Below, piece by piece: positions 1-8,240 of a DNA stretch of 64,000 nucleotides. A program made the translations under genes and the position numbers. Below the pieces are notes generated by a model that did not search any database, was not told where the DNA came from, and saw only the letters and a program-made list of their open reading frames with translations. The DNA comes from UBA1941 sp046329575. GTDB taxonomy: Bacteria > Bacteroidota > Bacteroidia > Chitinophagales > LD1. The DNA is taken from contig JAXLUJ010000005.1 of the NCBI GenBank assembly GCA_046329575.1, positions 186,001-250,000 of the forward strand. Direction: 5' to 3'. Every line of letters starts with the position of its first letter. Position 1 is the stretch's first letter.

Positions 1-1
1 T

Positions 2-100
2 GATTTTTCGGGCGAGGAGAACCATCTGGCCGCCGGTGTTTTTATTGTGAAACTGACTGTGGGAAGTGAAATTCATTCCATGGAAATTGTGAAGCAGTAA
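2..100 (+). CDS. 3' end of a secreted protein gene (T9SS type A sorting tail)
   Basis: An open frame enters from the left edge and ends at the TAA at 98-100, giving 32 residues. The pattern is that of a type IX secretion C-terminal sorting domain: a turn, then AAGVFIVKLTVGS and a final strand ending EIVKQ. In such proteins this tail is recognised by the T9SS translocon and cut off at the outer membrane. The body of the protein lies outside the window, so its function cannot be stated. The short length makes the family call moderate. Confidence 0.6.
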   Translation, partial: DFSGEENHLAAGVFIVKLTVGSEIHSMEIVKQ

Positions 101-193
101 GAGTTTAGAACATCCGGAAGTTTTTAAAATCAAAACTTCCTTTATCTTGGCATTCCGCGAGTTGTTTCGCGAAATCTAAAAACCACATACCAC

Positions 194-532
194 ATGGATG
201 CACAGAAAGTTGACATGTTCCTAATGTCTAACGCCAAGTTTTTCGAAAGTCATCACCTCAATGCCATTCGCGAACGCCTTTTGGCGATTGATGATGCCAA
301 ATGGCCGATGATCTCTACATTGCAGCTTAAAGACCCCACCACCAGCCTCATCGTTTCTATTCTGGCCGGCTCGTTGGGTATCGACCGTTTTATTATTGGT
401 GATACCGGTCTTGGTGTAGGCAAATTGCTCACTTGTGGCGGACTGGGAATTTGGTCAATTGTAGATTGGTTCATGATCCAGGCTGCAACGCGCGAGAAGA
501 ACATGCAGAAAATGCAGCAGTTTCTGTATTAA
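194..532 (+). CDS. TM2 domain membrane protein
   Basis: A 112-residue protein with a TM2 domain at about residues 50-96: two hydrophobic helices around the GIDRFIIGD turn (62-70), then the GKLLTCGGLGIW segment typical of the family. The N-terminal 45 residues are polar and probably cytoplasmic. TM2 proteins are small inner-membrane proteins of unknown biochemical role. It is the first gene of a run of four closely packed genes ending with an M48 protease. A box TATCTTGG about 40 bases upstream is a weak candidate promoter. Confidence 0.85.
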   Translation: MDAQKVDMFLMSNAKFFESHHLNAIRERLLAIDDAKWPMISTLQLKDPTTSLIVSILAGSLGIDRFIIGDTGLGVGKLLTCGGLGIWSIVDWFMIQAATREKNMQKMQQFLY

Positions 533-535
533 TGC

Positions 536-940
536 ATGACCCGTAAGTTGTACGGATGGTTACTGGCCGCTTGTGTTGCCGGTTACGTTTGGCTGATTTA
601 CAATTTCTACCAACAACATAACCGCCCGGCAACAGATGTGTGCCTGATCAAGCGCATTACCGGTTATGCCTGTCCGTCATGCGGCACTACGCGATCGGTA
701 ATGGCCTTGTTCGGCGGTGATTTTTATGCAGCCTTCTTCATTAATCCATTCGGTTTTTTGGTGGCGGGAATTATGCTGATGGCGCCACTCTGGATCGTTT
801 ATGATCTTGTTTTAAAAAAAGATTCGCTGTTACAAGCCTATCACCGATGCGAAAAATGGATGGTGCGTCCGCTGCCAGCAGTGTTGCTGATTACACTGGT
901 AGTGGCAAACTGGATCTGGAACATTAAAAAAGGACTATGA
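536..940 (+). CDS. DUF2752 membrane protein
   Basis: A 134-residue membrane protein. The diagnostic feature is CPSCGTTR at residues 46-53, the CPxCGxTR signature of DUF2752, followed by a hydrophobic helix around residues 68-92 and another near the C-terminus. The two cysteines could bind metal or form a disulfide, but this is not shown. It starts 3 bases after the TM2 stop and overlaps the next gene by 4 bases (ATGA), so the genes are surely co-transcribed. DUF2752 genes often neighbour TM2 genes in Bacteroidota. Confidence 0.85.
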   Translation: MTRKLYGWLLAACVAGYVWLIYNFYQQHNRPATDVCLIKRITGYACPSCGTTRSVMALFGGDFYAAFFINPFGFLVAGIMLMAPLWIVYDLVLKKDSLLQAYHRCEKWMVRPLPAVLLITLVVANWIWNIKKGL

Positions 941-1359
941 ATGCAGAAATGTACATACCCGGAGAACATGAAGCAGAGAAGGCGTCGAACAGCTATCTGA
1001 TGTCGCTGATCGCGCTGATTGCCGGTTTACCCATTCCTATCGTAAACCTCATCGCATCGCTTATCTTTTTTGTTGGAAATCGAAAAGGCTCCTATTTCGT
1101 ACGGTGGCATTGCATGCAGGCGCTGCTGTCGCAATTCGCAACGCTATTGGTGAATAGCACCGGTTTTTGGTGGACGGTTTCAATAATATTCACCGATGAA
1201 ACCATTACGAACAAATATGTAGCCTATATCCTCACAGCCATTCTTTTCAATGCATTCGAATTTATTGGAACCATTTACACGGCTATTCAAACCCGAAAAG
1301 GGATACATGTGCAATGGTGGTTTTTTGGCGGTTTAACCAATCTCATTTGCAAACCATGA
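937..1359 (+). CDS. DUF4870-like membrane protein
   Basis: A 140-residue protein with three or four predicted membrane helices (about 20-45, 65-90, 95-120). The order of a first helix, a polar loop with HCMQALLSQF, then paired helices resembles the DUF4870/Tic20-like small membrane family, whose role is unknown. It begins in the ATGA overlap with the DUF2752 gene and ends in an ATGA overlap with the protease gene. The family call rests on topology and the conserved loop pattern, so it is less sure than for its neighbours. Confidence 0.65.
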   Translation: MNAEMYIPGEHEAEKASNSYLMSLIALIAGLPIPIVNLIASLIFFVGNRKGSYFVRWHCMQALLSQFATLLVNSTGFWWTVSIIFTDETITNKYVAYILTAILFNAFEFIGTIYTAIQTRKGIHVQWWFFGGLTNLICKP

Positions 1360-2174
1360 ACATCATTAAAATTCTAATACAGGGAATAGTATTGGTGGCC
1401 TTGTTCCTGGGCACCTGGTTGGGTTTGCAACGCATCGACTGGACGCACAAGATGCATCTCGACAAAGCTTCTGACAAAACAGAGGAAAAGTTGGGCGATG
1501 TGTTTTGGGATGCCTATAAAAATTATGAGCAACTGGTTTCGCGGCCGGCTATTCTCAGGCCAGTAGATACCATGGTGAATGTGATCTGCGCCGCCAATAA
1601 AATTGATCGCAAAACCATCAAGCTTCACATTCTGGAAAGCGAAGAAGTAAATGCATTTGCATTGCCAAACGGACATCTGGTAGTATATACAGGGTTGCTG
1701 CGCGCTGCTGACCGGCCCGAAGAAGTTTGCGGGGTACTGGGGCACGAAATCGCGCACATACAATTGCATCACGTGATGAAGAAACTGGTGAAGGAAGTAG
1801 GCTTGTCGGCTCTGGTTGCCATGACAACCGGAAGAGGCGGTGGCGAACTGGCGCGGCAAACGGCCAAAACCCTTTCGTCATCGGCATTTGACCGCAGCCT
1901 TGAAAAAGAGGCCGATATTAAATCAGCCGATTATATGGTTGAAGCCGGCATCGATCCGGTGGCGCTTGCCGATTTTTTATACAAACTTTCGGCTGAAGAA
2001 GGCCCGGGCGGTGAATATTTATCGTGGATCAGCACGCATCCCGATTCGAAAGAACGCGGGGAGTATCTGGTAGAATATTGCAAAGGCAAGGAGGTGGAAA
2101 CCAAGCCGGTGATAGCTGCCGAAACGTGGAAAAAACTAAAAGAAAAGGTAAAAGGCGAAGAAGCTGAAGATTAG
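1356..2174 (+). CDS. M48-family membrane-anchored zinc metalloprotease
   Basis: A 272-residue peptidase. One N-terminal hydrophobic helix (about 3-24) acts as anchor or uncleaved signal, followed by a M48 domain with HEIAH at 130-134 and the third zinc ligand in EAD at 185-187. The order fits periplasmic BepA/LoiP/YcaL-type proteases that act on misassembled outer-membrane proteins. The start at 1356 was chosen because it gives the ATGA junction with the upstream gene and puts the signal helix at the N-terminus; an in-frame start at 1314 would lie inside the upstream gene. It is last in the four-gene operon. Confidence 0.88.
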   Translation: MNIIKILIQGIVLVALFLGTWLGLQRIDWTHKMHLDKASDKTEEKLGDVFWDAYKNYEQLVSRPAILRPVDTMVNVICAANKIDRKTIKLHILESEEVNAFALPNGHLVVYTGLLRAADRPEEVCGVLGHEIAHIQLHHVMKKLVKEVGLSALVAMTTGRGGGELARQTAKTLSSSAFDRSLEKEADIKSADYMVEAGIDPVALADFLYKLSAEEGPGGEYLSWISTHPDSKERGEYLVEYCKGKEVETKPVIAAETWKKLKEKVKGEEAED

Positions 2175-2283
2175 GAAAGCGCTTCGTTCCAGGCACTTTT
2201 TTTGCCGCAACTTTTAACGTATTGGCTGTTGCCTGTTGTGTTGCCGGTATCGTTTGGCGGCTCAAATTTTTCTAGTTTAGAAT

Positions 2284-3003
2284 ATGTGTTACAACTATTC
2301 GGCTTACTCAAAGGCTGATGAACGAAGGCGCAAGGACATCATTGCCAAGGGTGGTTTGGACGATCTGGATTTCCATCCACACTTCTATCATACCAATGGG
2401 TTCAACAAAAACAAACTTCCCATTATTACGCAGGAAAGCCCGGACGTAGTGCAGTATTTCCGCTGGGGCGATTGGTTGCCGGGCGATGATTTCAACTGTT
2501 TGAACGCGCGTGCAGAAACCATTTTCACCTCGCCTGCATTTCGAAATGAAATCAGGAATAACCGCTGTTTGATTGAAGCAGATGCCTTTTTCGACTGGCG
2601 AACTCTAAACGGGAAAAAATTTCCGTACTGCATTAAAGTGACTGATGAAAAAGGCAATGACCGACCCTTCTTTTTTGGTGGCATTTATCGAACCCGAATT
2701 GATAAAGAAACCGGTGAAGTGCACCAGGGTTTTTCAATGATCACCGTGCCAGCCAATGAAATAATGGCGGTGATCCACAATCTGAAACAGCGAATGCCGT
2801 TGATTCTTACCGATGAACAAGCTGTGAGGTGGTTGCAATCGGAGCTTACTACTAACCAGATTGCAGCGATGCTGCAACCTTATCCGTCAAAAAACATGAG
2901 GGCCTATACCATTTCTAAATTGATCACCTCGCGGAAGGAAAGTTCTAATGTGCCTGAAGTGCTGGCGCCATTCCAATATCCCGGGGTAGAAGCGCAGCTT
3001 TGA
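2284..3003 (+). CDS. SRAP (HMCES/YedK) family protein
   Basis: A 239-residue protein starting MCYNYS. Cys2, exposed after Met removal, is the residue that forms a thiazolidine crosslink to abasic sites in single-stranded DNA in YedK/HMCES. Other family marks are NCLNARAET, the glutamate in IEADAFFDW, and the histidine and arginine in IHNLKQRMP. The length fits the family. It stands alone, and a box TAGTTTAG ends 3 bases before the ATG, suggesting little or no leader. The likely role is protection of DNA abasic sites at replication forks. Confidence 0.9.
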   Translation: MCYNYSAYSKADERRRKDIIAKGGLDDLDFHPHFYHTNGFNKNKLPIITQESPDVVQYFRWGDWLPGDDFNCLNARAETIFTSPAFRNEIRNNRCLIEADAFFDWRTLNGKKFPYCIKVTDEKGNDRPFFFGGIYRTRIDKETGEVHQGFSMITVPANEIMAVIHNLKQRMPLILTDEQAVRWLQSELTTNQIAAMLQPYPSKNMRAYTISKLITSRKESSNVPEVLAPFQYPGVEAQL

Positions 3004-3076
3004 TTTTATAGCCTCCGCTAGCGTTTGCCATTTTAAATAGTTCAAGAAATTCAACTTCGCATTCACCCGAAATCGT

Positions 3077-4933
3077 TCACGGTAGTTCTCTCAATTTCCG
3101 TGGCGGCAGCCACGAATTTTCGGAATAGAAATATTTGGCCAGTTCTAATTTTTCTGTTTCCGGCAATCGATTTCGGTTGAGTATTCCGTTGGCCGGCGCG
3201 CTGTTAAACCAATATTGCACACGCAACGGAAACCACTCTTTCTCGCCGCCAGCTAATGGGTTTTTATCGGTCTTCAGTTCGCAGAGATAATTTATGGCTT
3301 GTGCCATCTCATGAACCACCTGGTCAAACTCCCTGTAGGTGTTATCGTTCAGCCTATTAACCGCGCCTCGTTTGCAAATCATTTCGGAAGATAGCGCTAC
3401 GAACAGCCGGCCGCTATTATCGGTACCTCCGCGATACTTTGCGATCCAGTCGTAGTTCCACGCATCGCGCATCTCGGGATACAGGGGCACCAAACGGCTG
3501 CTGTCAGAACCCGAGAATAATTGGATTTGGCGGTTGCGCATTTCAGAATTCATTTTGCCGCGCACCGGTGCGGTTAGCGCGTTCATTATATTGGCTTGAA
3601 TCAAATGCGTATTCAAAATCACGAATTCTGAAACGGTATTGGTGGCGCGAAGCGTGAATCCATTGTTCATATTCAGCTTGCGGGTGAAGGGGCAATTCCC
3701 GATTTCTTCATTAGGAATATGATATCCGGCAGCAACAGCCATAGGTTGAAACACCCAAAGTTGTGTGCTGTCGGTAGTTTTGCGCTCGCTTACAGCTACA
3801 TTGTTATTTCGGATAGAAAGTACTTTGGAATCGGTTATGAATTCGTTCGAAAGTGTAAAAACATTGGTTCCCCAAACTTCAGGATTTTCATTTTTCAAAG
3901 CCCAGGCCTGACCGCTCACATCTTCGTATTTCACCAACACCGGAATGCTTTGGTTGCAGTCGAGCGCTTTAGATTCTCCCCACTTTTTGTTCAGCAGTTT
4001 AAACCTTCCATCGTACAAACGCACCACCCGCCAAAGAAAGGCATCGTAATCGCCGGTGAGCGGTACGTTGGCAATCACCACACGATCGCTTTCCAATTTC
4101 AGCGCGCGTGCTGCCGCCGGAATGGCAAGATCTGCATCAGTATGGCTTTTGTTTTGAATTACAAACCAAATACCTTCCGACAATAAAGAAGGATTCGCGT
4201 CTATGGCCTTCGTGAAAACCGCACCGTTTATTAACGTGCCGACCAATGTTTTTTTAGGATCGCGGAATGTAATGCCGTGACCTTCATTAAAGCGAAAAGT
4301 GGCTGCCAAATTACTTTCGTTGCCCGTTAAACAAGGCCAGGGAATCATATCTTGCCGGATTTGTGTTTCCGTTCGCATTCCTTTCCAGATGCAGATATTG
4401 TCGATAGCGCCGCGGTAGTACCATTTTTTGGAGGGAAGGCCGCCGAAATAGCAAGTGTCAGGTAGGGTGTTGAGGCGTTTGCCGCCAGAGGTTGTAGCAA
4501 TGATGTTATTTGATCGCAGCATGCCATCCAGGTAGCATCGCAAATTCGGTTCCGTATAAACTACGGCTACAAAATGCCATTGATCATCGGGCAATTCAGC
4601 TATGTTGAGCTTATCGGCATTATTGCCCCAAAAGCAGAGTTGCGTTTTGCCATTTGCGAATTGGGTATAGATTCCAAATGCTGAACCGCTTTCTGCCGGC
4701 TTGCCCAATTCAAGCAGCGATTCATGATTTTCAAAAGCATTTTGGCGCCCGTCGGCTTTCATCCAGAAGGTGATTGTTCTTGCCGCACTTCCGGCAGGCA
4801 TATCTGGAATCCACACCTGGGCATATTGATCGGTTCCATTGAAATAAACCGATTGATCCTGAGCCTGGATAATGGAATAAAAACAGCATAGGCAAAGCAT
4901 AAGCAGCAAACTGCCTGCATTTTTGGTTTTCAT
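3077..4933 (-). CDS. secreted LamG-domain protein with a C-terminal HEMAQ segment
   Basis: A 618-residue exported protein. Residues 1-24 form a signal peptide ending IIQAQ. About 28-200 form a LamG/concanavalin-type jelly roll (VYFNGTDQYAQV, ITFWMKADG, WHFVAVVY, YFGGLPSKKWYYRGAIDNICIW). About 235-390 have repeated Trp and Gln-x-Trp-like strands resembling a ricin-type beta-trefoil. The last 130 residues include FDQVVHEMAQAINYLCEL, which looks like a helix of a zinc peptidase but lacks the second histidine. The start at 4933 is chosen for the signal peptide; an in-frame ATG at 5056 would add 41 residues in front of it. No sorting tail was recognised at the end. Function unknown. Confidence 0.75.
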   Translation of the reverse strand: MKTKNAGSLLLMLCLCCFYSIIQAQDQSVYFNGTDQYAQVWIPDMPAGSAARTITFWMKADGRQNAFENHESLLELGKPAESGSAFGIYTQFANGKTQLCFWGNNADKLNIAELPDDQWHFVAVVYTEPNLRCYLDGMLRSNNIIATTSGGKRLNTLPDTCYFGGLPSKKWYYRGAIDNICIWKGMRTETQIRQDMIPWPCLTGNESNLAATFRFNEGHGITFRDPKKTLVGTLINGAVFTKAIDANPSLLSEGIWFVIQNKSHTDADLAIPAAARALKLESDRVVIANVPLTGDYDAFLWRVVRLYDGRFKLLNKKWGESKALDCNQSIPVLVKYEDVSGQAWALKNENPEVWGTNVFTLSNEFITDSKVLSIRNNNVAVSERKTTDSTQLWVFQPMAVAAGYHIPNEEIGNCPFTRKLNMNNGFTLRATNTVSEFVILNTHLIQANIMNALTAPVRGKMNSEMRNRQIQLFSGSDSSRLVPLYPEMRDAWNYDWIAKYRGGTDNSGRLFVALSSEMICKRGAVNRLNDNTYREFDQVVHEMAQAINYLCELKTDKNPLAGGEKEWFPLRVQYWFNSAPANGILNRNRLPETEKLELAKYFYSENSWLPPRKLRELP

Positions 4934-5076
4934 AGATGAAATGGGGTTTAAGTTTAAATAGACAGTTTTCCGGCATCCTCCATTTGCAGAAAAAGGAGGT
5001 GCAAAATGAGCTGAAAACATGTAGTGCTGCGGGTTGCAGCATCGGAGCGGTGACATGGTTCAGATTAATGACAAAA

Positions 5077-5084
5077 CAAATATA
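5077..5084 (-). promoter_or_regulatory. predicted -7 promoter box of the LamG protein gene
   Basis: TATATTTG on the minus strand matches the Bacteroidota TAnnTTTG box. It lies 20 bases before an in-frame ATG at 5056 and about 143 bases before the preferred start at 4933. Confidence 0.5.
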
Positions 5085-5130
5085 AACTATTCGTTATGAA
5101 TGAGAAAGAGCGCGGAGCGAGGGGGGAAAA

Positions 5131-5189
5131 GACGCAAGACGCAAGACTCATGACACATGACACAAGACACAAGTCGCAAGATGCAAGAG
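5131..5189. repeat. intergenic short-word repeat (GACGCAAGAC / GACACAAGAC family)
   Basis: A run of the imperfect 7-10 base words gacgcaaga, gacacaaga, gtcgcaaga and gatgcaaga. The same words recur in reverse complement at 27047-27104. It is non-coding and lies after the carbonic anhydrase gene end. Confidence 0.8.
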
Positions 5190-5244
5190 GTTTCAGAAGT
5201 CATACTTTCCTGAATGGAAAGCACTGCTGGCTTCTTTTTACCAC

Positions 5245-5877
5245 TTACAAATTCTCATACTCATAAATCGGATCGATATGCGTACCGGCTTCCATTTCGA
5301 AAACCGGATGAAGAATGCCGTCGTTCAATCCATATACCCAACCATGTAAATCGGGACGTTGTTCGTGTTTCCAGGCTTTTTGTACAATGGCCGTCTTTGC
5401 CAAATTCATGACTTGCTCGCGCACGTTCAGCTCGGTGAGGCGATTAGCACGTTTCTCCTCACTGGTTATCAGAGTGAGTTCTTCGCGATGCAGGCGGTAC
5501 ACATCCTTAATGTTGCGCAGCCATTTGTCGATTATTCCCAGGCTTTGCTGGGTCATAGCCGCCTTTACACCGCCGCAGCCGTAGTGTCCGCAAACGATGA
5601 TGTGCTTTACTTTCAGTATTTCTACGGCATATTGCAGTACACTTAAAAGATTAAGATCGGTATGCACCACCATATTGGCTACGTTGCGGTGCACAAAAAT
5701 TTCACCAGGAGCGGTTCCCGTAATTTCATTGGCCGGCACCCGGCTATCGCTGCAACCTATCCATAAAAATTCCGGCGTTTGAATGTTTGACAAACGGTTG
5801 AAAAAATCAGGATCATCGAGCACTTTTTCGGTAGCCCAACTTTTATTTTCCAGCAGTAATTTTTCAAAAGTCTTCAT
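5245..5877 (-). CDS. can: beta-class carbonic anhydrase
   Basis: A 210-residue enzyme interconverting CO2 and bicarbonate in the cytoplasm. The three zinc ligands are C42, H98 and C101, in GCSDSR and CGHYGCGG; the D44-R46 dyad that gates the zinc site is present. Length and motif spacing are standard for the beta class. The gene starts 8 bases after the SulP transporter stop and reads the same way, so the two form an operon. That pairing suggests the enzyme equilibrates bicarbonate brought in by the transporter. Confidence 0.95.
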   Translation of the reverse strand: MKTFEKLLLENKSWATEKVLDDPDFFNRLSNIQTPEFLWIGCSDSRVPANEITGTAPGEIFVHRNVANMVVHTDLNLLSVLQYAVEILKVKHIIVCGHYGCGGVKAAMTQQSLGIIDKWLRNIKDVYRLHREELTLITSEEKRANRLTELNVREQVMNLAKTAIVQKAWKHEQRPDLHGWVYGLNDGILHPVFEMEAGTHIDPIYEYENL

Positions 5878-5885
5878 CGTATCAC

Positions 5886-7433
5886 TTAGTTTTCAAATTT
5901 AGTTTTCCCTTCGGGCGTGGTTTTGAATTCAACCCGAATGTTCTTTAAACCGGCGTGTTCAACAAAGTCGTTCACCACTTCCACAATGTCGCTGTCAATA
6001 AAATCGGCCCGGGTGGCATCAATCAGCAAAGCGCTGTTGTTAGGCACACCTTCCAGTTTCGATTTTACCAAAGGCTTATTCAGGTAAGAAACATCTTTAC
6101 GGAACCGAAGCAAAAAGTTGTTTTCGTTCTGAACCAATAACACGCTGGTGTTGTAGCTGCTTTTAATCATGAAGAACAGCGCCGCCATCATGCCGATAAG
6201 AATACCGATCAGGAGGTCGGTGAACAAAATAGCGGCAATGGTAATTACAAATGGAAGAAATTGGTTCCAGCCTTTTTTGAACAGCGAAGCGAACAGCGCC
6301 GGTTTGGTGAGTTTAAATCCGGCAAAAATCAAAATGCCTGCGAGCGCGCTAAGTGGTATTTTGTTGAGCCAACCCGGAATAGCATAAACGCAAATCAGCA
6401 AAAGACATCCGTGAATAATGGTCGACATTTTGCTTTTGGCTCCGGCGTTAATATTAGCTGCCGTACGTACGATAACCGCCGTAACCGGTAGCCCGCCCAG
6501 CATTCCCGAAACCATATTGCCTGCTCCCTGTGCCATCAGTTCGCGATTGCCGGGTGTAACACGCTTGTAAGTATCTAACTTATCAGCGGCTTCTACACTT
6601 AGCAACGATTCCAAGCTGGCAACCACAGCTATCGTAAATGCAGCAATTAGCATTTCTTTATTGGCAATGGCTGAAAAATCAGGGAAAGTAAAAAAGCCGG
6701 CAAACGACTTCAAACTATCTGATACCGGCAGTTTTACATAATGCGCTGCATCAATGGCAAGCGCCGGATAGTGTTGGCGGAAAGCCCAGGCCATAGCAGT
6801 TCCCAGAGCTACCACAATCAAGGGCGCAGGAACCGCAGCCAATGGTTTAATTTTTTTGATGATATCGCGGTCCCAAATGAATTGGATGGCCAGTGCCATA
6901 GCGCCAATCAGTACAGCTCCGGGTGTAAGAAAACCAAAAGCATTGGCGAGTTCCGAAAAAGTATTGTTGCCATCGGGTTGAAGAAAAGTTTCATCTCCTT
7001 CAAAATCGGCATCAAAGCCCACCAGATGGGGCAATTGTTTGAAAATTAAAATAAGCCCGATTGCGGCCAACATGCCTTTTATGACGCTGGAAGGAATATA
7101 ATCGCCAATCACCCCGGCCTTGATTGCGCCAAAAACACATTGCAGCGCACCGGCCAAAACTACCGAAAGCAGAAACACCTCATACGTGGGAAGGCTACTG
7201 ATAGCCGCGGCCACAATTACCGTAAGGCCTGCTGCCGGGCCGCTCACGCTCAATTGCGAACCGCTTAACAAGCCTACCACAATACCGCCCGCAATGCCGG
7301 CAATAATGCCCGAGAACAATGGCGCACCTGATCCCAGCGCTATGCCCAGGCATAACGGCAGCGCCACTAAAAAAACGACTATCGACGATGGGATGTCGGC
7401 TAGCAACGTACTGAATTTTGATGATTGGTTCAT
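5886..7433 (-). CDS. SulP family anion (probably bicarbonate or sulfate) transporter
   Basis: A 515-residue inner-membrane transporter of the SulP/SLC26 family. It has about 12 hydrophobic helices from residue 12 on, with PSSIVVFLVALPLCLGIAL in helix 1, the GGIVVGLLSGSQLSVSGPAAG region and the VASLESLLSVEAADKLD motif. A short STAS-like cytoplasmic domain forms the C-terminus (about 430-515). The start at 7433 gives the normal N-terminus; an in-frame ATG at 7502 would add 23 residues with no family match. The carbonic anhydrase directly downstream favours bicarbonate as substrate, an inference from context only. Confidence 0.9.
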   Translation of the reverse strand: MNQSSKFSTLLADIPSSIVVFLVALPLCLGIALGSGAPLFSGIIAGIAGGIVVGLLSGSQLSVSGPAAGLTVIVAAAISSLPTYEVFLLSVVLAGALQCVFGAIKAGVIGDYIPSSVIKGMLAAIGLILIFKQLPHLVGFDADFEGDETFLQPDGNNTFSELANAFGFLTPGAVLIGAMALAIQFIWDRDIIKKIKPLAAVPAPLIVVALGTAMAWAFRQHYPALAIDAAHYVKLPVSDSLKSFAGFFTFPDFSAIANKEMLIAAFTIAVVASLESLLSVEAADKLDTYKRVTPGNRELMAQGAGNMVSGMLGGLPVTAVIVRTAANINAGAKSKMSTIIHGCLLLICVYAIPGWLNKIPLSALAGILIFAGFKLTKPALFASLFKKGWNQFLPFVITIAAILFTDLLIGILIGMMAALFFMIKSSYNTSVLLVQNENNFLLRFRKDVSYLNKPLVKSKLEGVPNNSALLIDATRADFIDSDIVEVVNDFVEHAGLKNIRVEFKTTPEGKTKFEN

Positions 7434-7547
7434 GCAGGTAACATAGTGAAATTGCAGCAAAGTAGCAGCAGGAATGCGGCTCCTGTTAGAAGTATTTAGC
7501 ATTCAACAATAACAACCCGTTTCAAAAAGTGCTGCGGCGCTACCAGA

Positions 7548-8240
7548 TCAGGAGGTTTTCAGCTCCTTTTGAGCACGGGCAAAATCTTCGGGTATGCCAA
7601 TGTCGATAAAGTAACCATTGCTTTCAAAACCGTAAAGCGATCCGCCGGCTTCTTTTTCAAGTATTTCTTTTTCGAATGAAAAGACTTCGGGTAAGTGGCG
7701 GCCGCTAAAAATATCAGCCTGCGCATAGTAAACCCCGCCATTAATCAAACCCGAATCGCAGTAGCGTTTCTCTTCGAACGATAAAATCCGTTTATGCTCG
7801 GCCAACGTCACCGTTCCATAACGATCGAACTTTTCCATGCGCTTCAACGCCAGGGTGAGATCGGCGTTTTTATCGTGCGCAAAGTGTTTCATTTCACGCA
7901 GGTTCACCTTGAACAACGTATCGCCATTCAAAATAAAGCAAGGTCCTTCCACTTCCGCCATCGCCTGCATCATGCCGCCGCCGGTGCCCAAAGGTTTTCT
8001 CTCAATCACATACCGAAGCGAAATGCCGCAATAATGATTACCAAAGAACGAAACAATGCTTTCAAACTTATGGCCTACCGAAAGTATAGCTTCAGTAATG
8101 CCCTGTTCTTGCAAATCTTCAAGAACATAATGCAGAAATGGTTTGCCATTCACCGGCGCCATAGGCTTAGGTAAATCGCTTACAACGCTTTGAAGCCGCG
8201 TGCCCAGTCCGCCGGCGAGTATAATTGCAGGTACATTCAT
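7548..8240 (-). CDS. sugar-1-phosphate nucleotidyltransferase (HddC-like)
   Basis: A 230-residue nucleotidyltransferase. The N-terminal signature AIILAGGLGTRLQ followed by LPKPMAPVNGKPFL binds the nucleotide and phosphate; FILNGDTLF carries the metal-binding aspartate. The start at 8240 forms an ATGA overlap with the gmhA stop. The gmhA partner points to activation of a heptose phosphate, as with HddC, which makes GDP-D-glycero-D-manno-heptose for cell-surface polysaccharide. No kinase (hddA) or phosphatase (gmhB) gene is nearby, so the sugar is inferred. Confidence 0.82.
   Translation of the reverse strand: MNVPAIILAGGLGTRLQSVVSDLPKPMAPVNGKPFLHYVLEDLQEQGITEAILSVGHKFESIVSFFGNHYCGISLRYVIERKPLGTGGGMMQAMAEVEGPCFILNGDTLFKVNLREMKHFAHDKNADLTLALKRMEKFDRYGTVTLAEHKRILSFEEKRYCDSGLINGGVYYAQADIFSGRHLPEVFSFEKEILEKEAGGSLYGFESNGYFIDIGIPEDFARAQKELKTS

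Larger units (their letters stand above)
4934..5244. other. intergenic region with a promoter box and word repeats
   Basis: No gene is seen between the carbonic anhydrase stop and the LamG-protein start (both on the minus strand). It holds a TATATTTG box (5077-5084, minus strand) and a short-word repeat (5131-5189). If the LamG protein starts at 4933, its mRNA has a leader of about 135 bases. Confidence 0.6.

Noticed and set aside
3300..3340. HEMAQ segment as an active zinc-protease site
   Set aside because: Second histidine of HExxH is Gln and no other ligand set was identified; noted as degenerate only.
3719..4186. 155-residue plus-strand frame inside the LamG gene
   Set aside because: Antisense to a protein with a signal peptide and domain; no recognisable features.
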